Counted from the stretch's first letter, positions 36,179 through 44,993 are shown. The stretch is DNA of 46,980 nucleotides from an uncultured cyanobacterium (GCA_903887375.1 CAISPN010000009.1:1-46980); one strand, 5' to 3'. Notes: a model not told the origin generated them from the letters alone. Translations and numbers: made by a program.

Positions 36179-37291
36179 TTAGACTATCAACTCCTTGAGC
36201 GCATAGGCGATCCTTTCTTGCTCTTCTGATGAAAGATTGGGAAACATTGGCAAAGAGAGAACTTGCTTGCTGATTTTTTCTGATATCGGTAGATCTCCTA
36301 AACGGTAGCCTAGGTTTTGATATACCGGCTGGAGATGAAGGGGAATTGGATAGTAAACCATCGAGGAAATATCTTTTTTCTCCAACTCTTCTCTCAACTG
36401 GTCTCTATCAAATTTATCTACCCTGATTGTATATTGGTTCCAGATGTGACCTTGGCCAGATTTATCTTGCGGTAAAGATAGCCCTGGTATATGTTCTAGG
36501 AGATGATTATAAGCTTGCGCAATTGCGCGCCGATTTTCATTCCATTGATCCAAATGGGATAGTTTGATTCTTAAGATTGCAGCCTGGATAGCATCTAGAC
36601 GACTGTTGAGACCAATTTCTTCATGGCGATAGCGCTCTATACTACCATGCTCTTTAAGCATACGGATTGATTTAGCCAGATCGATGTTGTTAGTTGTAAC
36701 TGCTCCACCATCGCCGCAACCACCTAAGTTTTTAGTCGGAAAAAAACTAAAGCAGCCCATATCCCCAAAACTACCAACTCTTTGACCTTGCCATCTAGCT
36801 CCAGTTGCTTGAGCGCAATCTTCTATAACATAAAGACCATGGCGCTTAGCAATATCCATTAAGCAATCCATATCTACAGCATGGCCATACAGGTGAACAG
36901 GCATAATAGCCTTGGTACGCTCGGTGATGGCAGCTTCTATCAAAGCACAATCGCAATTGAAAGTTTCTGCTTCGATATCTACAAAAATAGGCGTAGCTCC
37001 AACACGAGTGATTACTTCGCCTGTAGCTATAAAAGTAAAAGAGGATGTAATCACCTCATCTCCATCGCCTATATTTAAAGCGCGCAAAGCCAAATAAAGC
37101 GCGTCAGTTCCAGAAGCGCAGGAAACAGAATGCGAGACATTGTTATAATCAGCGAACTCTTCTTCAAATTGGAAAACTACTGGTCCGTTAATGTATCTTC
37201 CTGATGAGAGTACCTCTAAAACGGCTTGGTTTGCCTCCTGCTCAATTTCTTTATACTGTCTGGCTAGATCGACAGGTGGTATTTTTTTCAC
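36179..37291 (-). CDS. DegT/DnrJ/EryC1/StrS-family aminotransferase
   Basis: A PLP aminotransferase of about 370 residues for sugar-nucleotide amination in polysaccharide or O-antigen synthesis. IPPVDLARQYKEIEQEANQA and VLSSGRYINGPVVFQFEEEF open it; SGTDALYLALRALNIGDGDE, DCAQATGARWQGQRVGSFGD and FSFFPTKNLGGCGDGGAV (PLP Lys187) are diagnostic, with RLDAIQAAILRIKL following. I chose the GTG at 37291 because homologues start near MKKIPPVDL; a TTG at 37312 is the alternative. No sugar genes surround it. Confidence 0.9.
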   Translation of the reverse strand: MKKIPPVDLARQYKEIEQEANQAVLEVLSSGRYINGPVVFQFEEEFADYNNVSHSVSCASGTDALYLALRALNIGDGDEVITSSFTFIATGEVITRVGATPIFVDIEAETFNCDCALIEAAITERTKAIMPVHLYGHAVDMDCLMDIAKRHGLYVIEDCAQATGARWQGQRVGSFGDMGCFSFFPTKNLGGCGDGGAVTTNNIDLAKSIRMLKEHGSIERYRHEEIGLNSRLDAIQAAILRIKLSHLDQWNENRRAIAQAYNHLLEHIPGLSLPQDKSGQGHIWNQYTIRVDKFDRDQLREELEKKDISSMVYYPIPLHLQPVYQNLGYRLGDLPISEKISKQVLSLPMFPNLSSEEQERIAYALKELIV

Positions 37292-37482
37292 GAAATAAGT
37301 TACATCCCTCAAAATCTTATTGGTCCTGTTTGAGAGGACTCAGGTGACAAATATTAACTAGATATTCTAAGCTTTTTAAAGTAATCTATCAACAATTTTG
37401 CAAACTATGAATTGATCAAGACTCCAACTTTGCCAGAGCCAGATGCTGGAAGATAGGTTAAAATAGGAGTGTATTTCATACC

Positions 37483-38067
37483 ATGCTTTGGCATACCATG
37501 ACTTCTGTTGTTGTTTTTGATAAGCAAAAATTAAAAAATCCCCCCCTCAAGATCCATGCGCTGGGTCATCGTGTGCTGCGTCAACCTGCCAAGCGAGTTG
37601 CTAAAGTCGATACCAACATCAGGCAGTTGGCTAGTCAGATGCTACAAACAATGTATAGCGCTATTGGCATAGGACTTGCTGCGCCACAGATAGGTATCAA
37701 CAAACAATTGATTGTTATAGATTGTGAACCAGATGATCCCCATAGCCCTCCTCTGGTAATGATCAATCCCGAGATTCTCAATTATGGAATTGAACTAGAG
37801 ACTTCAGATGAAGGGTGCCTGAGTGTGCCCAAAGTTTACCTAGAGGTAACCCGACCTGCCCAAATAGAAGTATCCTTCAAAGATGAGCAAGGAAGAGCTC
37901 AGACTATCAAAGCCGATGGTCTTTTATCTAGAGTAATTCAACATGAAATGGATCATCTCAAAGGGGTGATGTTTGTAGATCGCGTTGAGAATCAACTTGC
38001 CCTGACTGCTCAATTTAGCAAGCATGGCTTTTCTGTATCACATATCAAACCAATCAGTAAGGATTAA
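37483..38067 (+). CDS. def: Peptide deformylase
   Basis: Removes the formyl group from new proteins. The three motifs are present: GIGLAAPQIG (motif I), EGCLSVP (motif II, the Cys metal ligand) and QHEMDHLKG (motif III, two His ligands and the catalytic Glu). 194 residues from ATG 37483, where AGGAG lies 13 bases upstream. A second in-frame ATG (37498) lies in a repeated CATACCATG, and either could be used. A short leader before the core (IHALGHRVLRQPAKRV) is typical of cyanobacteria. Confidence 0.95.
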   Translation: MLWHTMTSVVVFDKQKLKNPPLKIHALGHRVLRQPAKRVAKVDTNIRQLASQMLQTMYSAIGIGLAAPQIGINKQLIVIDCEPDDPHSPPLVMINPEILNYGIELETSDEGCLSVPKVYLEVTRPAQIEVSFKDEQGRAQTIKADGLLSRVIQHEMDHLKGVMFVDRVENQLALTAQFSKHGFSVSHIKPISKD

Positions 38068-38072
38068 AGCCT

Positions 38073-38273
38073 GTGACCCCCAAAAGTGGTGTGTTTCTCT
38101 TCGGTAGCTGTATTGCAGCTATTGCTTCTGTCGGTTCTGTCTTTGAGTTAACTTCTGGCACTCCAGAATTAGGAGTTCAAGTTACCAGCGCTATCTTGGC
38201 AATGGCAATTCCTCTAACTGTAATCTTGTTTGTAGCCGCGGTCAAAGATGCCAGAAATTCGATGAAATCTTAA
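38073..38273 (+). CDS. Small conserved-looking membrane protein, GTG start
   Basis: A 66-residue protein: SGVFLFGSCIAAIASVGSVF and TSAILAMAIPLTVILFVAAV form two hydrophobic helices joined by ELTSGTPELGVQ, with a polar tail KDARNSMKS. It begins with GTG five bases after def, implying translational coupling. I have seen similar short proteins in cyanobacteria but know no function. Its TAA shares four bases (TTAA) with the convergent DUF512 gene. Confidence 0.72.
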   Translation: MTPKSGVFLFGSCIAAIASVGSVFELTSGTPELGVQVTSAILAMAIPLTVILFVAAVKDARNSMKS

Positions 38274-39601
38274 GCTAGACAGGCATCAATTAGTTTTTCT
38301 ACCCCATCAACTGGGAGAATTGGGCTATTTAATGTCTGGGCTATATCTTCGAGTGTCATGTCATCGAGGAACTTGGCTTCATCATGCTTCAACATTACTG
38401 AAGGTAATAAGATACCATCACCTAAATCTCTGCCTGCTAGACCTTGGAGCAGATCATAGCCTGTTAACACCCCTGTGACTGTGATCTCTTGTCCCCAATA
38501 CTTGCTCTTTAAGGGTACTAATTCGATATCGAGTCCTTCTACCTCGTTAAGCTGGGCTACTAAAGGTTTAAAGGCCAATTCAACGGCATTGCCCACCACC
38601 CATAATAATTTTCGCTTTGAATTGATTTTTTTAGGTAGGCGTGATCTAGCAACAGTCTGGAATTGTTCAATAAATTTACCAATTGAACCAACACCATTGC
38701 CAATTTGTGGATAGTCTTCATAATCTTTAGGCAGTTGTTTACCAGCTATCAAGAACCATTCATCAGCTAGCCAGACTACTTTGCTTTTGTGTTTTTTGGC
38801 AAATATCTTTTGCAGAGATTGAACCTGTTCAATCACCTTGTTGGCAATCTCTTTAGTTACTGGGGTGAGGGGATCTTCACTGGGACGAAAACGGGTTAAC
38901 CCAACAGGAACAACTGCTATAGAAGCAACACAAGGCCATTCTCCCTGGTGGAAGCTGGCCAAGTCTAAAATCGTTCTTTCTAGATGATCAGAATCATTGA
39001 TTCCAGGACAGACCACTATTTGGGTATGGATCTGCAGCTGCCTTTGTTGAAACCAGCTCAATTGCTCCATAATTAACCCAGCCCGGGGATTCTTAAGAAG
39101 TCTAATTCGCAGATCTGGTTCAGTAGCATGCACTGAAACATAGAGTGGAGAGAGTCTCATCTGTTCAATCCGGCGCCAATGTTTTTGGCTCAAATTAGTC
39201 AGCGTCAAATAACTCCCATAGAGAAAACTAAGTCGATAGTCATCATCTTTAAGATATAAACTATTGCGCTTACCCGGTGGCTGTTGGTCAATAAAGCAAA
39301 AAGGACAGTTGTTATTGCATTGAATTAGTCCATCAAAAAGAGCTGTTTCAAACTCAAGTCCAAGGTCTTGGTCGTAATCTTTCTCTATTTCTAATTTGTA
39401 CTTTTTTCCTTGGATATCTACTATTTCCAGCTCTAAAAATTCATCGGCGCAGAGAAACTTATAATCTATCAAGTCTTGCAATTTAGTACCATTGATAGCC
39501 ACAAGAAAATCACCTGGTGTTAAACCAAGCTCATCGGCGATAGAGTCGGGTAAGACTTGAGAAATTTTAGCGATAGCTTCACTCATTGTTTGCAGGGTCA
39601 A
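38270..39601 (-). CDS. DUF512 radical SAM / PDZ-like Fe-S protein (TIGR03279 type)
   Basis: A 443-residue protein of the cyanobacterial and wider DUF512 family. An N-terminal PDZ-like segment reads ISQVLPDSIADELGLTPGD and FLVAINGTKLQDLIDYKFL. The radical SAM cysteines follow as CNNNCPFCFID (Cys95, Cys99, Cys102; CxxxCxxC), then QQPPGKRNSLYLKDDDYRLS and FLYGSYLTLTNL. A C-terminal DUF512 domain (SIAVVPVGLTRFR, VWLADEWFLIAGKQLP, VTGVLTGYDLL) completes it. Function is unknown, although a redox enzyme role is proposed in annotations. Overlaps the upstream convergent gene by four bases. Confidence 0.9.
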   Translation of the reverse strand: MTLQTMSEAIAKISQVLPDSIADELGLTPGDFLVAINGTKLQDLIDYKFLCADEFLELEIVDIQGKKYKLEIEKDYDQDLGLEFETALFDGLIQCNNNCPFCFIDQQPPGKRNSLYLKDDDYRLSFLYGSYLTLTNLSQKHWRRIEQMRLSPLYVSVHATEPDLRIRLLKNPRAGLIMEQLSWFQQRQLQIHTQIVVCPGINDSDHLERTILDLASFHQGEWPCVASIAVVPVGLTRFRPSEDPLTPVTKEIANKVIEQVQSLQKIFAKKHKSKVVWLADEWFLIAGKQLPKDYEDYPQIGNGVGSIGKFIEQFQTVARSRLPKKINSKRKLLWVVGNAVELAFKPLVAQLNEVEGLDIELVPLKSKYWGQEITVTGVLTGYDLLQGLAGRDLGDGILLPSVMLKHDEAKFLDDMTLEDIAQTLNSPILPVDGVEKLIDACLA

Positions 39602-39634
39602 GGATGCGGCTATTTCTGAGATTTTAACACACTG

Positions 39635-39667
39635 CCTTATAATGAGTCTTAATAAGTGGTTATAAGG
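39635..39667 (+). promoter_or_regulatory. Inverted repeat upstream of the Rieske oxygenase gene
   Basis: CCTTATAA at 39635-39642 and TTATAAGG at 39660-39667 are perfect reverse complements, 17 bases apart. Between them lies a small palindrome CTTAATAAG. The site sits 22 bases before the start codon and within the 88-base divergent region between the DUF512 protein and the oxygenase. It could be an operator for either gene. A -10-like TTATAAT overlaps the left arm. Confidence 0.5.
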
Positions 39668-39689
39668 TTAGGAATCACTGTAAGGCTCT

Positions 39690-40739
39690 ATGTCTACATT
39701 GTTGCGCAATTTCTGGTATATGGCAATGCCCGGCAGGCAACTAAAGCCCGGTCAAATGATCCATAAAAAAATGTTGGGAGATCCTATCTTGCTTGGCAGA
39801 ACCCAAGAAGGTCAAGTCTTTGCTATGAGAGATATCTGTCCGCATCGTGGGATCCCTTTAAGTCATGGTTGGCTTGAAGGAACCGGGGTATGCTGTTGCT
39901 ACCATGGCTGGAAATTTGAGACTAGTGATGGCAGATGCAGCGAAATTCCAGCGCTCACACCTGATAGCAATCTAGATGTAGAGAGAATTAAAGTACCTAT
40001 ATACCCCACACAGGAAGTTCAAGGCAATATTTGGATCTATATCCCCAATGATCCTAAAGAAAAGATAGATCTAGATAAAATTCCATCTGCTCCAGTAATT
40101 CCTGATTTTGGTATCTCTTTACCTGGAATATCTGAGACTATAGATTTTGCCTGTAATATAGATCATGCCATCATTGGATTGATGGATCCTGCTCATGGAC
40201 CCTATGTTCACCGTTCCTGGTGGTGGAGAAATGGCCCTCGTAAGTTGCGAATCAAGAAAAAAGCCTATGAACCGGTTCCAATGGGCTTTCGCTTGGTACC
40301 CTATAAAATGCCAACCAGCGCCAAACCTTATAGACTGTTGGGCAAAGAAGTGAGCATAGAAATTGTCTTTCAACTGCCCTCTTATAGAACAGAACTGCTC
40401 GTTGGGGATCGCTATAAAGCCTGCGCCTTTACTGCCATTACCCCTATTGATGAAAATCACTGTCAGCTCTTCCAAAGTCTTTACTGGACAGTGCCTGGTT
40501 TAGCTGTATTTAAACCACTGCTGAGCATTCTAACTAGACAATTTCTAGGAGAAGATCGAGATGTGGTAATTAAACAACAAGAAGGATTGGCCTATGATCC
40601 TTCGCTGATGTTGATCGATGATTGTGATACCCAAGCTAAATGGTATTTTCGACTTAAACAAGAGCATTTAAAAGCCCTCGAACAAGGACGAGAATTTGAA
40701 AATCCTGTTGAAGCAAGGACACTTCAATGGAGAAGCTGA
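39690..40739 (+). CDS. Rieske non-haem iron oxygenase (VanA/PaO-like)
   Basis: A 349-residue terminal oxygenase. The Rieske cluster is bound by Cys50-Pro-His52 and Cys69-x2-His72 (CPHRGIPLSHG...CCYHGW). The mononuclear iron site is DPAHGPYVH (Asp166, His169, His174), after NIDHAIIGLM. EDRDVVIKQQEGL carries the likely C-terminal carboxylate ligand. Best described as a ring-hydroxylating or demethylating oxygenase of the vanillate demethylase/chlorophyll-breakdown type; the substrate is not shown. No signal peptide or membrane helix; AAGG lies four bases from the ATG. It precedes the radical SAM gene by 49 bases, suggesting a shared pathway. No dedicated ferredoxin reductase is adjacent. Confidence 0.87.
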   Translation: MSTLLRNFWYMAMPGRQLKPGQMIHKKMLGDPILLGRTQEGQVFAMRDICPHRGIPLSHGWLEGTGVCCCYHGWKFETSDGRCSEIPALTPDSNLDVERIKVPIYPTQEVQGNIWIYIPNDPKEKIDLDKIPSAPVIPDFGISLPGISETIDFACNIDHAIIGLMDPAHGPYVHRSWWWRNGPRKLRIKKKAYEPVPMGFRLVPYKMPTSAKPYRLLGKEVSIEIVFQLPSYRTELLVGDRYKACAFTAITPIDENHCQLFQSLYWTVPGLAVFKPLLSILTRQFLGEDRDVVIKQQEGLAYDPSLMLIDDCDTQAKWYFRLKQEHLKALEQGREFENPVEARTLQWRS

Positions 40740-40743
40740 ATAT

Positions 40744-40771
40744 TAACTTATGTTAAAATCAATATAAGTTA
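40744..40771 (+). promoter_or_regulatory. Inverted repeat between the Rieske and radical SAM genes
   Basis: TAACTTAT (40744-40751) and ATAAGTTA (40764-40771) pair perfectly over eight bases around a 12-base loop, 17 bases before the next start codon. It is very AT-rich, so it is a weaker candidate than the upstream repeat. The two sites share the half-motif CTTAT/ATAAG. It is not followed by a T run, so it is not a standard terminator. Confidence 0.35.
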
Positions 40772-40788
40772 TATTAACAAAACTTAAA

Positions 40789-42351
40789 ATGAAGCAGCGT
40801 ATTCTCTATGTTCGCTTGCCGTGCAACCCTATATTCCCCATAGGAGTTGTGTATCTCTGTGATCACGTTCATAAATTATTTCCTGAAATTGAACAGAGAA
40901 TTTTTGATCTAGGAACAGTACCACCTCTTGATTTTCGCAAGGCACTCAATGAGGCAATCGATCAGTTTAAACCTACATTGATTTTATTTTCTTGGAGAGA
41001 TATACAAATTTATGCTCCTGTAGGTGGTCGTGGAGGTAATCCGCTGCAGAATGCCTTTGAGTTTTTTTATGATAAAAATCCTTTGGTTAAATTAAAAGGC
41101 GCCCTCGGTGGTCTCAAGGTTGTTATTGCCTACTATAGTGAGCTGTGGCGCAATTTAAGCTTAATTAAACAGGGTCTCAAAAGAGCTAAAAGATACAATT
41201 CCCAAGCTCGAATGATTGTAGGTGGTGGAGCAGTCAGCGTTTTTTACGAGCAGCTAAAGAGAATGTTGCCAAAAGGAACTATTGTTTCTGTTGGCGAAGG
41301 AGAAACTCTCCTCGAGAAATTTTTAAAGAAACAAGATATCTCAACTGAGCGTTGCTATGTAGTAGGGCAAGATGAGCCTCGAACTCGTTTGATTCATGAA
41401 TGGCCTACTCCTCTGGAAAAAAGTCACTGTAACTACGACTATATAGAGAGCATTTGGCCAGAATTTGATTACTACTTAGAAGAAAACGATTTTTACCTAG
41501 GGGTTCAAACCAAAAGAGGCTGTCCTCATAATTGCTGTTACTGCGTTTATACCGTAGTAGAAGGAAAACAGGTGAGAATCAACCCCGCTGATGAGGTGGT
41601 TGAGGAAATGCGACAACTCTACAGTAGGGGAATTCGCAATTTCTGGTTTACTGATGCCCAGTTTATCCCAGCACGCCGTCATATTGCCGATGCTATAGAA
41701 CTACTTCAAAAGATAGTCGATTCTGGTATGGGCGATATTCACTGGGCGGCCTATATCAGGGCAGACAATCTAACACCAAAGCTCTGTGAGCTGATGGTCA
41801 AAACTGGAATGAACTATTTTGAAATTGGCATTACTAGTGGTTCTCAAGAACTCGTACGTAAGATGAGGATGGGCTATAATCTACGCACAGTATTAGAAAA
41901 CTGTCGAGATCTTAAGGCTGCAGGTTTTAATGATTTAGTTTCTGTGAATTACTCCTTTAATGTCATTGATGAAACAAAAGAAACTATCAGACAGACTATT
42001 GCTTATCATCGTGAATTAGAAAACATTTTTGGCGCTGATAAAGTAGAGCCAGCTATTTTCTTTATTGGACTACAGCCACATACCCATCTTGAGCAATATG
42101 CTTTTGACAAAGGAATTCTCAAGCCTGGTTATGATCCGATGAGCTTTATGCCCTGGAATGCCAAAAAGCTGCTTTGGAATCCTGAGCCATTGGGTTCATT
42201 TTTTGGAGAGGTCTGTTTAGAGGCTTGGCGAAATAATCCCAATGATTTTGGGCGCGAGGTAATGAAAATTCTTGAGGGCAGATTAGGCCGTAGTGCTTTA
42301 GAAGAAGCTCTATCAGCTCCTTTGGATAAAGTACCATCTTTAATTGTTTGA
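40789..42351 (+). CDS. BchE-like radical SAM protein with N-terminal B12-binding-like domain
   Basis: A 520-residue protein. LRLPCNPIFPIGVVYL-like sequence and LKRAKRYNSQARMIVGGGAV (residues 9-24 and 130-149) form a Rossmann-type domain resembling cobalamin-binding radical SAM proteins, without a DxHxxG motif. The radical SAM core has GVQTKRGCPHNCCYCVYTVV with Cys245, Cys249 and Cys252 (CxxxCxxC). NFWFTDAQFIPARRHIADAI and IHWAAYIRADNL continue the barrel, and EIGITSGSQELVRKMRMGY matches the BchE/HpnR group. From memory, similar proteins in cyanobacteria are annotated as photosystem II high-light-acclimation radical SAM proteins; I could not verify this. Gene end overlaps the modBC gene by 12 bases. 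Confidence 0.83.
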   Translation: MKQRILYVRLPCNPIFPIGVVYLCDHVHKLFPEIEQRIFDLGTVPPLDFRKALNEAIDQFKPTLILFSWRDIQIYAPVGGRGGNPLQNAFEFFYDKNPLVKLKGALGGLKVVIAYYSELWRNLSLIKQGLKRAKRYNSQARMIVGGGAVSVFYEQLKRMLPKGTIVSVGEGETLLEKFLKKQDISTERCYVVGQDEPRTRLIHEWPTPLEKSHCNYDYIESIWPEFDYYLEENDFYLGVQTKRGCPHNCCYCVYTVVEGKQVRINPADEVVEEMRQLYSRGIRNFWFTDAQFIPARRHIADAIELLQKIVDSGMGDIHWAAYIRADNLTPKLCELMVKTGMNYFEIGITSGSQELVRKMRMGYNLRTVLENCRDLKAAGFNDLVSVNYSFNVIDETKETIRQTIAYHRELENIFGADKVEPAIFFIGLQPHTHLEQYAFDKGILKPGYDPMSFMPWNAKKLLWNPEPLGSFFGEVCLEAWRNNPNDFGREVMKILEGRLGRSALEEALSAPLDKVPSLIV

Positions 42352-44154
42352 TCTTTTCATCAGTAATAGTTTTATAGGATTAAGCTGCAGATACAAGGGA
42401 AAAGACTTATCTTTTATCTGTTGCCATTTTTCTTTAAAAATCTCCGCTTGTAAGTCATAGTCCCTATGGTTATTTGAAGGTTCATTCAGCTTGAGATAAA
42501 GAGTTAAGGTATGTGGACCTTCCAATAAATTAGCCAACCAACAATTAAAGGTATTAACTTTTGTTGGATCATTTGTAAAAGTGATTTGATGAGCTCGTAT
42601 TCCCACATATGCCAAATTATTAGGTATAGGTTCGATAATTTTAAGGTTTACTTTCCAATCAAGCGCCGAGATTTCCTTCTCATTGATAACCTTAGTTCGC
42701 GAGAAATTCTTACAGCCCGTAATTTTAGCTAGCTCTATAGTATTAGGCCGCTCAAAAATTTGAATCTTAGAACCTTGAGCAATTGTCCTTCCCTTGTCCA
42801 TCACCAGTAGATTATTGCAGATTCGGTAGGCTTCATCCATGTTATGGGTGACAAATATAGTTATCCCCTGGTAATTACTCAAGGTCTTAACCATCTGGCG
42901 TTCTAATTGTCCTCTTAAGTGGGTATCAAGCGCAGAAAAAGGTTCATCTAGCAAAAGAGCTTCAGGTTGGCTAGCTAAAGCCCTGGCAATAGCAACTCTT
43001 TGTTGTTGACCACCAGATAATTGATGAGGATAACGTTTTTCCATACCCCTTAGCTGCATCATTTCTAACTGGGTTGAAATGATTTTGGACTCTATTTTTT
43101 TAGATAGACCAAAGGCAATATTTTGAGCTACCGTTAGATGTGGAAAAAGAGCATAGTTTTGCACTACATAGCCAACGTGACGTTCACGAGAAGCAAGGTT
43201 AATGCCTTTATCCGAATCAAAGAGCACTCGACCATTTAAAACAATACGGCCCTTGGAGGGTGTTTCTACCCCAGCAATGCAGCGCAAGATCAGACTTTTG
43301 CCAGATCCCGAAGTTCCCAATAGTCCCAGTGGCTCTTTTTGGGAACTAAAAGATGTAACCAAAGAAAAGCCAGGTAGATATTTTTCAATATCTACCAATA
43401 AACTTATTTCTCCTAAGTGAAGATTTTCTGAGCTTAAAATAGCAAAATCTCTTCCTTCCCATGGAGTAATCCAGTCTTGCGTCTCGTTAGAATCAATTGT
43501 CCGTGCTCTTTGTTTTTTTTGATATTGCCACTGGTTAACTGCAATGATCCCTGATAGAGAAATGAGCATGATTATACTTACCCACATCCAGGCTTCATTC
43601 ATCTCCCCTGCTTCTACGGCATAGTAAATAGCCATTGGGATTGTTTGTGTTTGGCCTGGGATATTGCCGGCTAGCATCAAAGTGGCACCAAATTCTCCTA
43701 AAGCACGGGCAAAGGCGAGGGTCAATCCTGCCAATACTCCAGGAAAAGATAAAGGCAGGAGAATACGCCAGAAGATTTTGGACTCGCTAGCTCCTAAAGT
43801 GCGCGCAACTTGTAAGAGATTGTGATCAACTTGCTCAAAAGCTCCTAAGGTCGTTTTGTACATGAGGGGAAAGGCTACCACTGTTGCTGTAATAACTGCA
43901 GCATGCCAAGTAAATACAATATTCAAATTAAGCCTTCCGATTGGACCATTTCTCCCCAACAAAAGCAGTAAAAGAAATCCTATTACACTTGGAGGTAAAA
44001 TTAAAGGCCCGACAAATATCCCCTCAATCAAAAATTTCCAGCGTCCTTGATATCCCAACATCCAATAAGCAGCAGCAATACCCAAAAAAAAGACAACAAA
44101 AGTTGCTAAAAATGCTGTTTTAAGTGAGATCCAAAGAGGAGAAAGATCTTGCAT
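42340..44154 (-). CDS. modB: Molybdate ABC transporter, ModB-ModC fusion
   Basis: A 604-residue fusion of permease and ATPase. Residues 1-215 are ModB with about five helices and the EAA loop (EQVDHNLLQVARTLGASESK, about 107-126). A linker (215-245) joins ModC: Walker A GTSGSGKS (280-287), signature LSGGQQQRVAIARAL (379-393), Walker B ALLLDEPFSALD (399-410). The C-terminal part (about 485-600) is a TOBE-like regulatory region with KVNTFNCWLANLLEGPHTLT. Such modBC fusions are known in several cyanobacteria. It lies 16 bases after modA. Substrate is inferred from modA and fold; sulfate or tungstate transporters are related. Confidence 0.93.
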   Translation of the reverse strand: MQDLSPLWISLKTAFLATFVVFFLGIAAAYWMLGYQGRWKFLIEGIFVGPLILPPSVIGFLLLLLLGRNGPIGRLNLNIVFTWHAAVITATVVAFPLMYKTTLGAFEQVDHNLLQVARTLGASESKIFWRILLPLSFPGVLAGLTLAFARALGEFGATLMLAGNIPGQTQTIPMAIYYAVEAGEMNEAWMWVSIIMLISLSGIIAVNQWQYQKKQRARTIDSNETQDWITPWEGRDFAILSSENLHLGEISLLVDIEKYLPGFSLVTSFSSQKEPLGLLGTSGSGKSLILRCIAGVETPSKGRIVLNGRVLFDSDKGINLASRERHVGYVVQNYALFPHLTVAQNIAFGLSKKIESKIISTQLEMMQLRGMEKRYPHQLSGGQQQRVAIARALASQPEALLLDEPFSALDTHLRGQLERQMVKTLSNYQGITIFVTHNMDEAYRICNNLLVMDKGRTIAQGSKIQIFERPNTIELAKITGCKNFSRTKVINEKEISALDWKVNLKIIEPIPNNLAYVGIRAHQITFTNDPTKVNTFNCWLANLLEGPHTLTLYLKLNEPSNNHRDYDLQAEIFKEKWQQIKDKSFPLYLQLNPIKLLLMKRSNN

Positions 44155-44170
44155 GCTTTGTTTTTTGAAA

Positions 44171-44947
44171 CTAGTGAGCTATGCCAAAACCATATTTTTC
44201 AAAAACCCTTTTGGCGGTGTTACTGGTTAAATATTGCGCATATTTTTTGGCAGATTGGGGGTTTTTACTATCTTTTATTATGGCCATAGGATAGACAATA
44301 GGCGCGTGGAGACTTTTATCCGCAATGGTGATGACTTTTACTTTATTGGAAATACGCGCATCGGTGATGTAAACAAAACCCGCATCAGTATTCCCTGTTT
44401 CTACTGCGGTAAGCACACTTCTTACTGAGTTGGCATAAACAAATTTCGATTTAACTTGAGCTATGATACCCAGTTTACTCAAGAGTTCTTCTGTATATTG
44501 TCCAACTGGAACAGTGCGAGGTTCACCAACAGAAATTCTCTTTACATTACGATTATTCAGAGAGCCAAAACCGGTAATGTTTAAACTTGAATCAACAGGA
44601 ACTACCAAAACCAATCGATTTGTTAAAAGATTGCGCTGGGTAGTTTTATCAATTAGGCCTTTTTGGGAGAGAGTATCTATCTGTTTAGCAGCTGCCGAGA
44701 TAAAAAGATCAACTGGCGCTCCTTGTTCTATTTGCTCTTTCAAAGCTCCTGAGGCAGCAAAATTATAATTAACCCTGATTGCTGGATTATTCTTTTCAAA
44801 GCCACTTTTAATTTCTTCAAGAGCCTCTTTAAGACTGGCTGCAGCAGAAACTAGGATTGTGGTGTTTGTTTGCGATAGAGCCTTACCTCCACATAGCAGA
44901 CCAAGAGCTAATATTCCAATAAAGTAAATGAAATGTTGTCTTTTCAT
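44171..44947 (-). CDS. modA: Molybdate-binding periplasmic protein
   Basis: A 258-residue periplasmic protein. Signal peptide MKRQHFIYFIGILALGLLCG ends near AxSQ (about residue 26). ILVSAAASLKEALEEIKSGF, VNYNFAASGALKEQIEQGAP and VDLFISAAAKQIDTLSQKGL are canonical ModA sequence. The ligand-binding residues Ser (SAAASL), Ser (AASGAL) and later VETGNTDAGFVYITDA are present. First gene of the modA-modBC unit, 46 bases after the symporter gene on the same strand. Confidence 0.95.
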   Translation of the reverse strand: MKRQHFIYFIGILALGLLCGGKALSQTNTTILVSAAASLKEALEEIKSGFEKNNPAIRVNYNFAASGALKEQIEQGAPVDLFISAAAKQIDTLSQKGLIDKTTQRNLLTNRLVLVVPVDSSLNITGFGSLNNRNVKRISVGEPRTVPVGQYTEELLSKLGIIAQVKSKFVYANSVRSVLTAVETGNTDAGFVYITDARISNKVKVITIADKSLHAPIVYPMAIIKDSKNPQSAKKYAQYLTSNTAKRVFEKYGFGIAH

Positions 44948-44993
44948 AGGTTTTAAGCTGCAGAGATAACATCGAAGTCAAAAAGCAAACAAG

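Noticed and set aside
40119-40475. Minus-strand open frame of 118 codons within the Rieske gene
   Set aside because: Antisense to conserved oxygenase motifs, no recognisable product.
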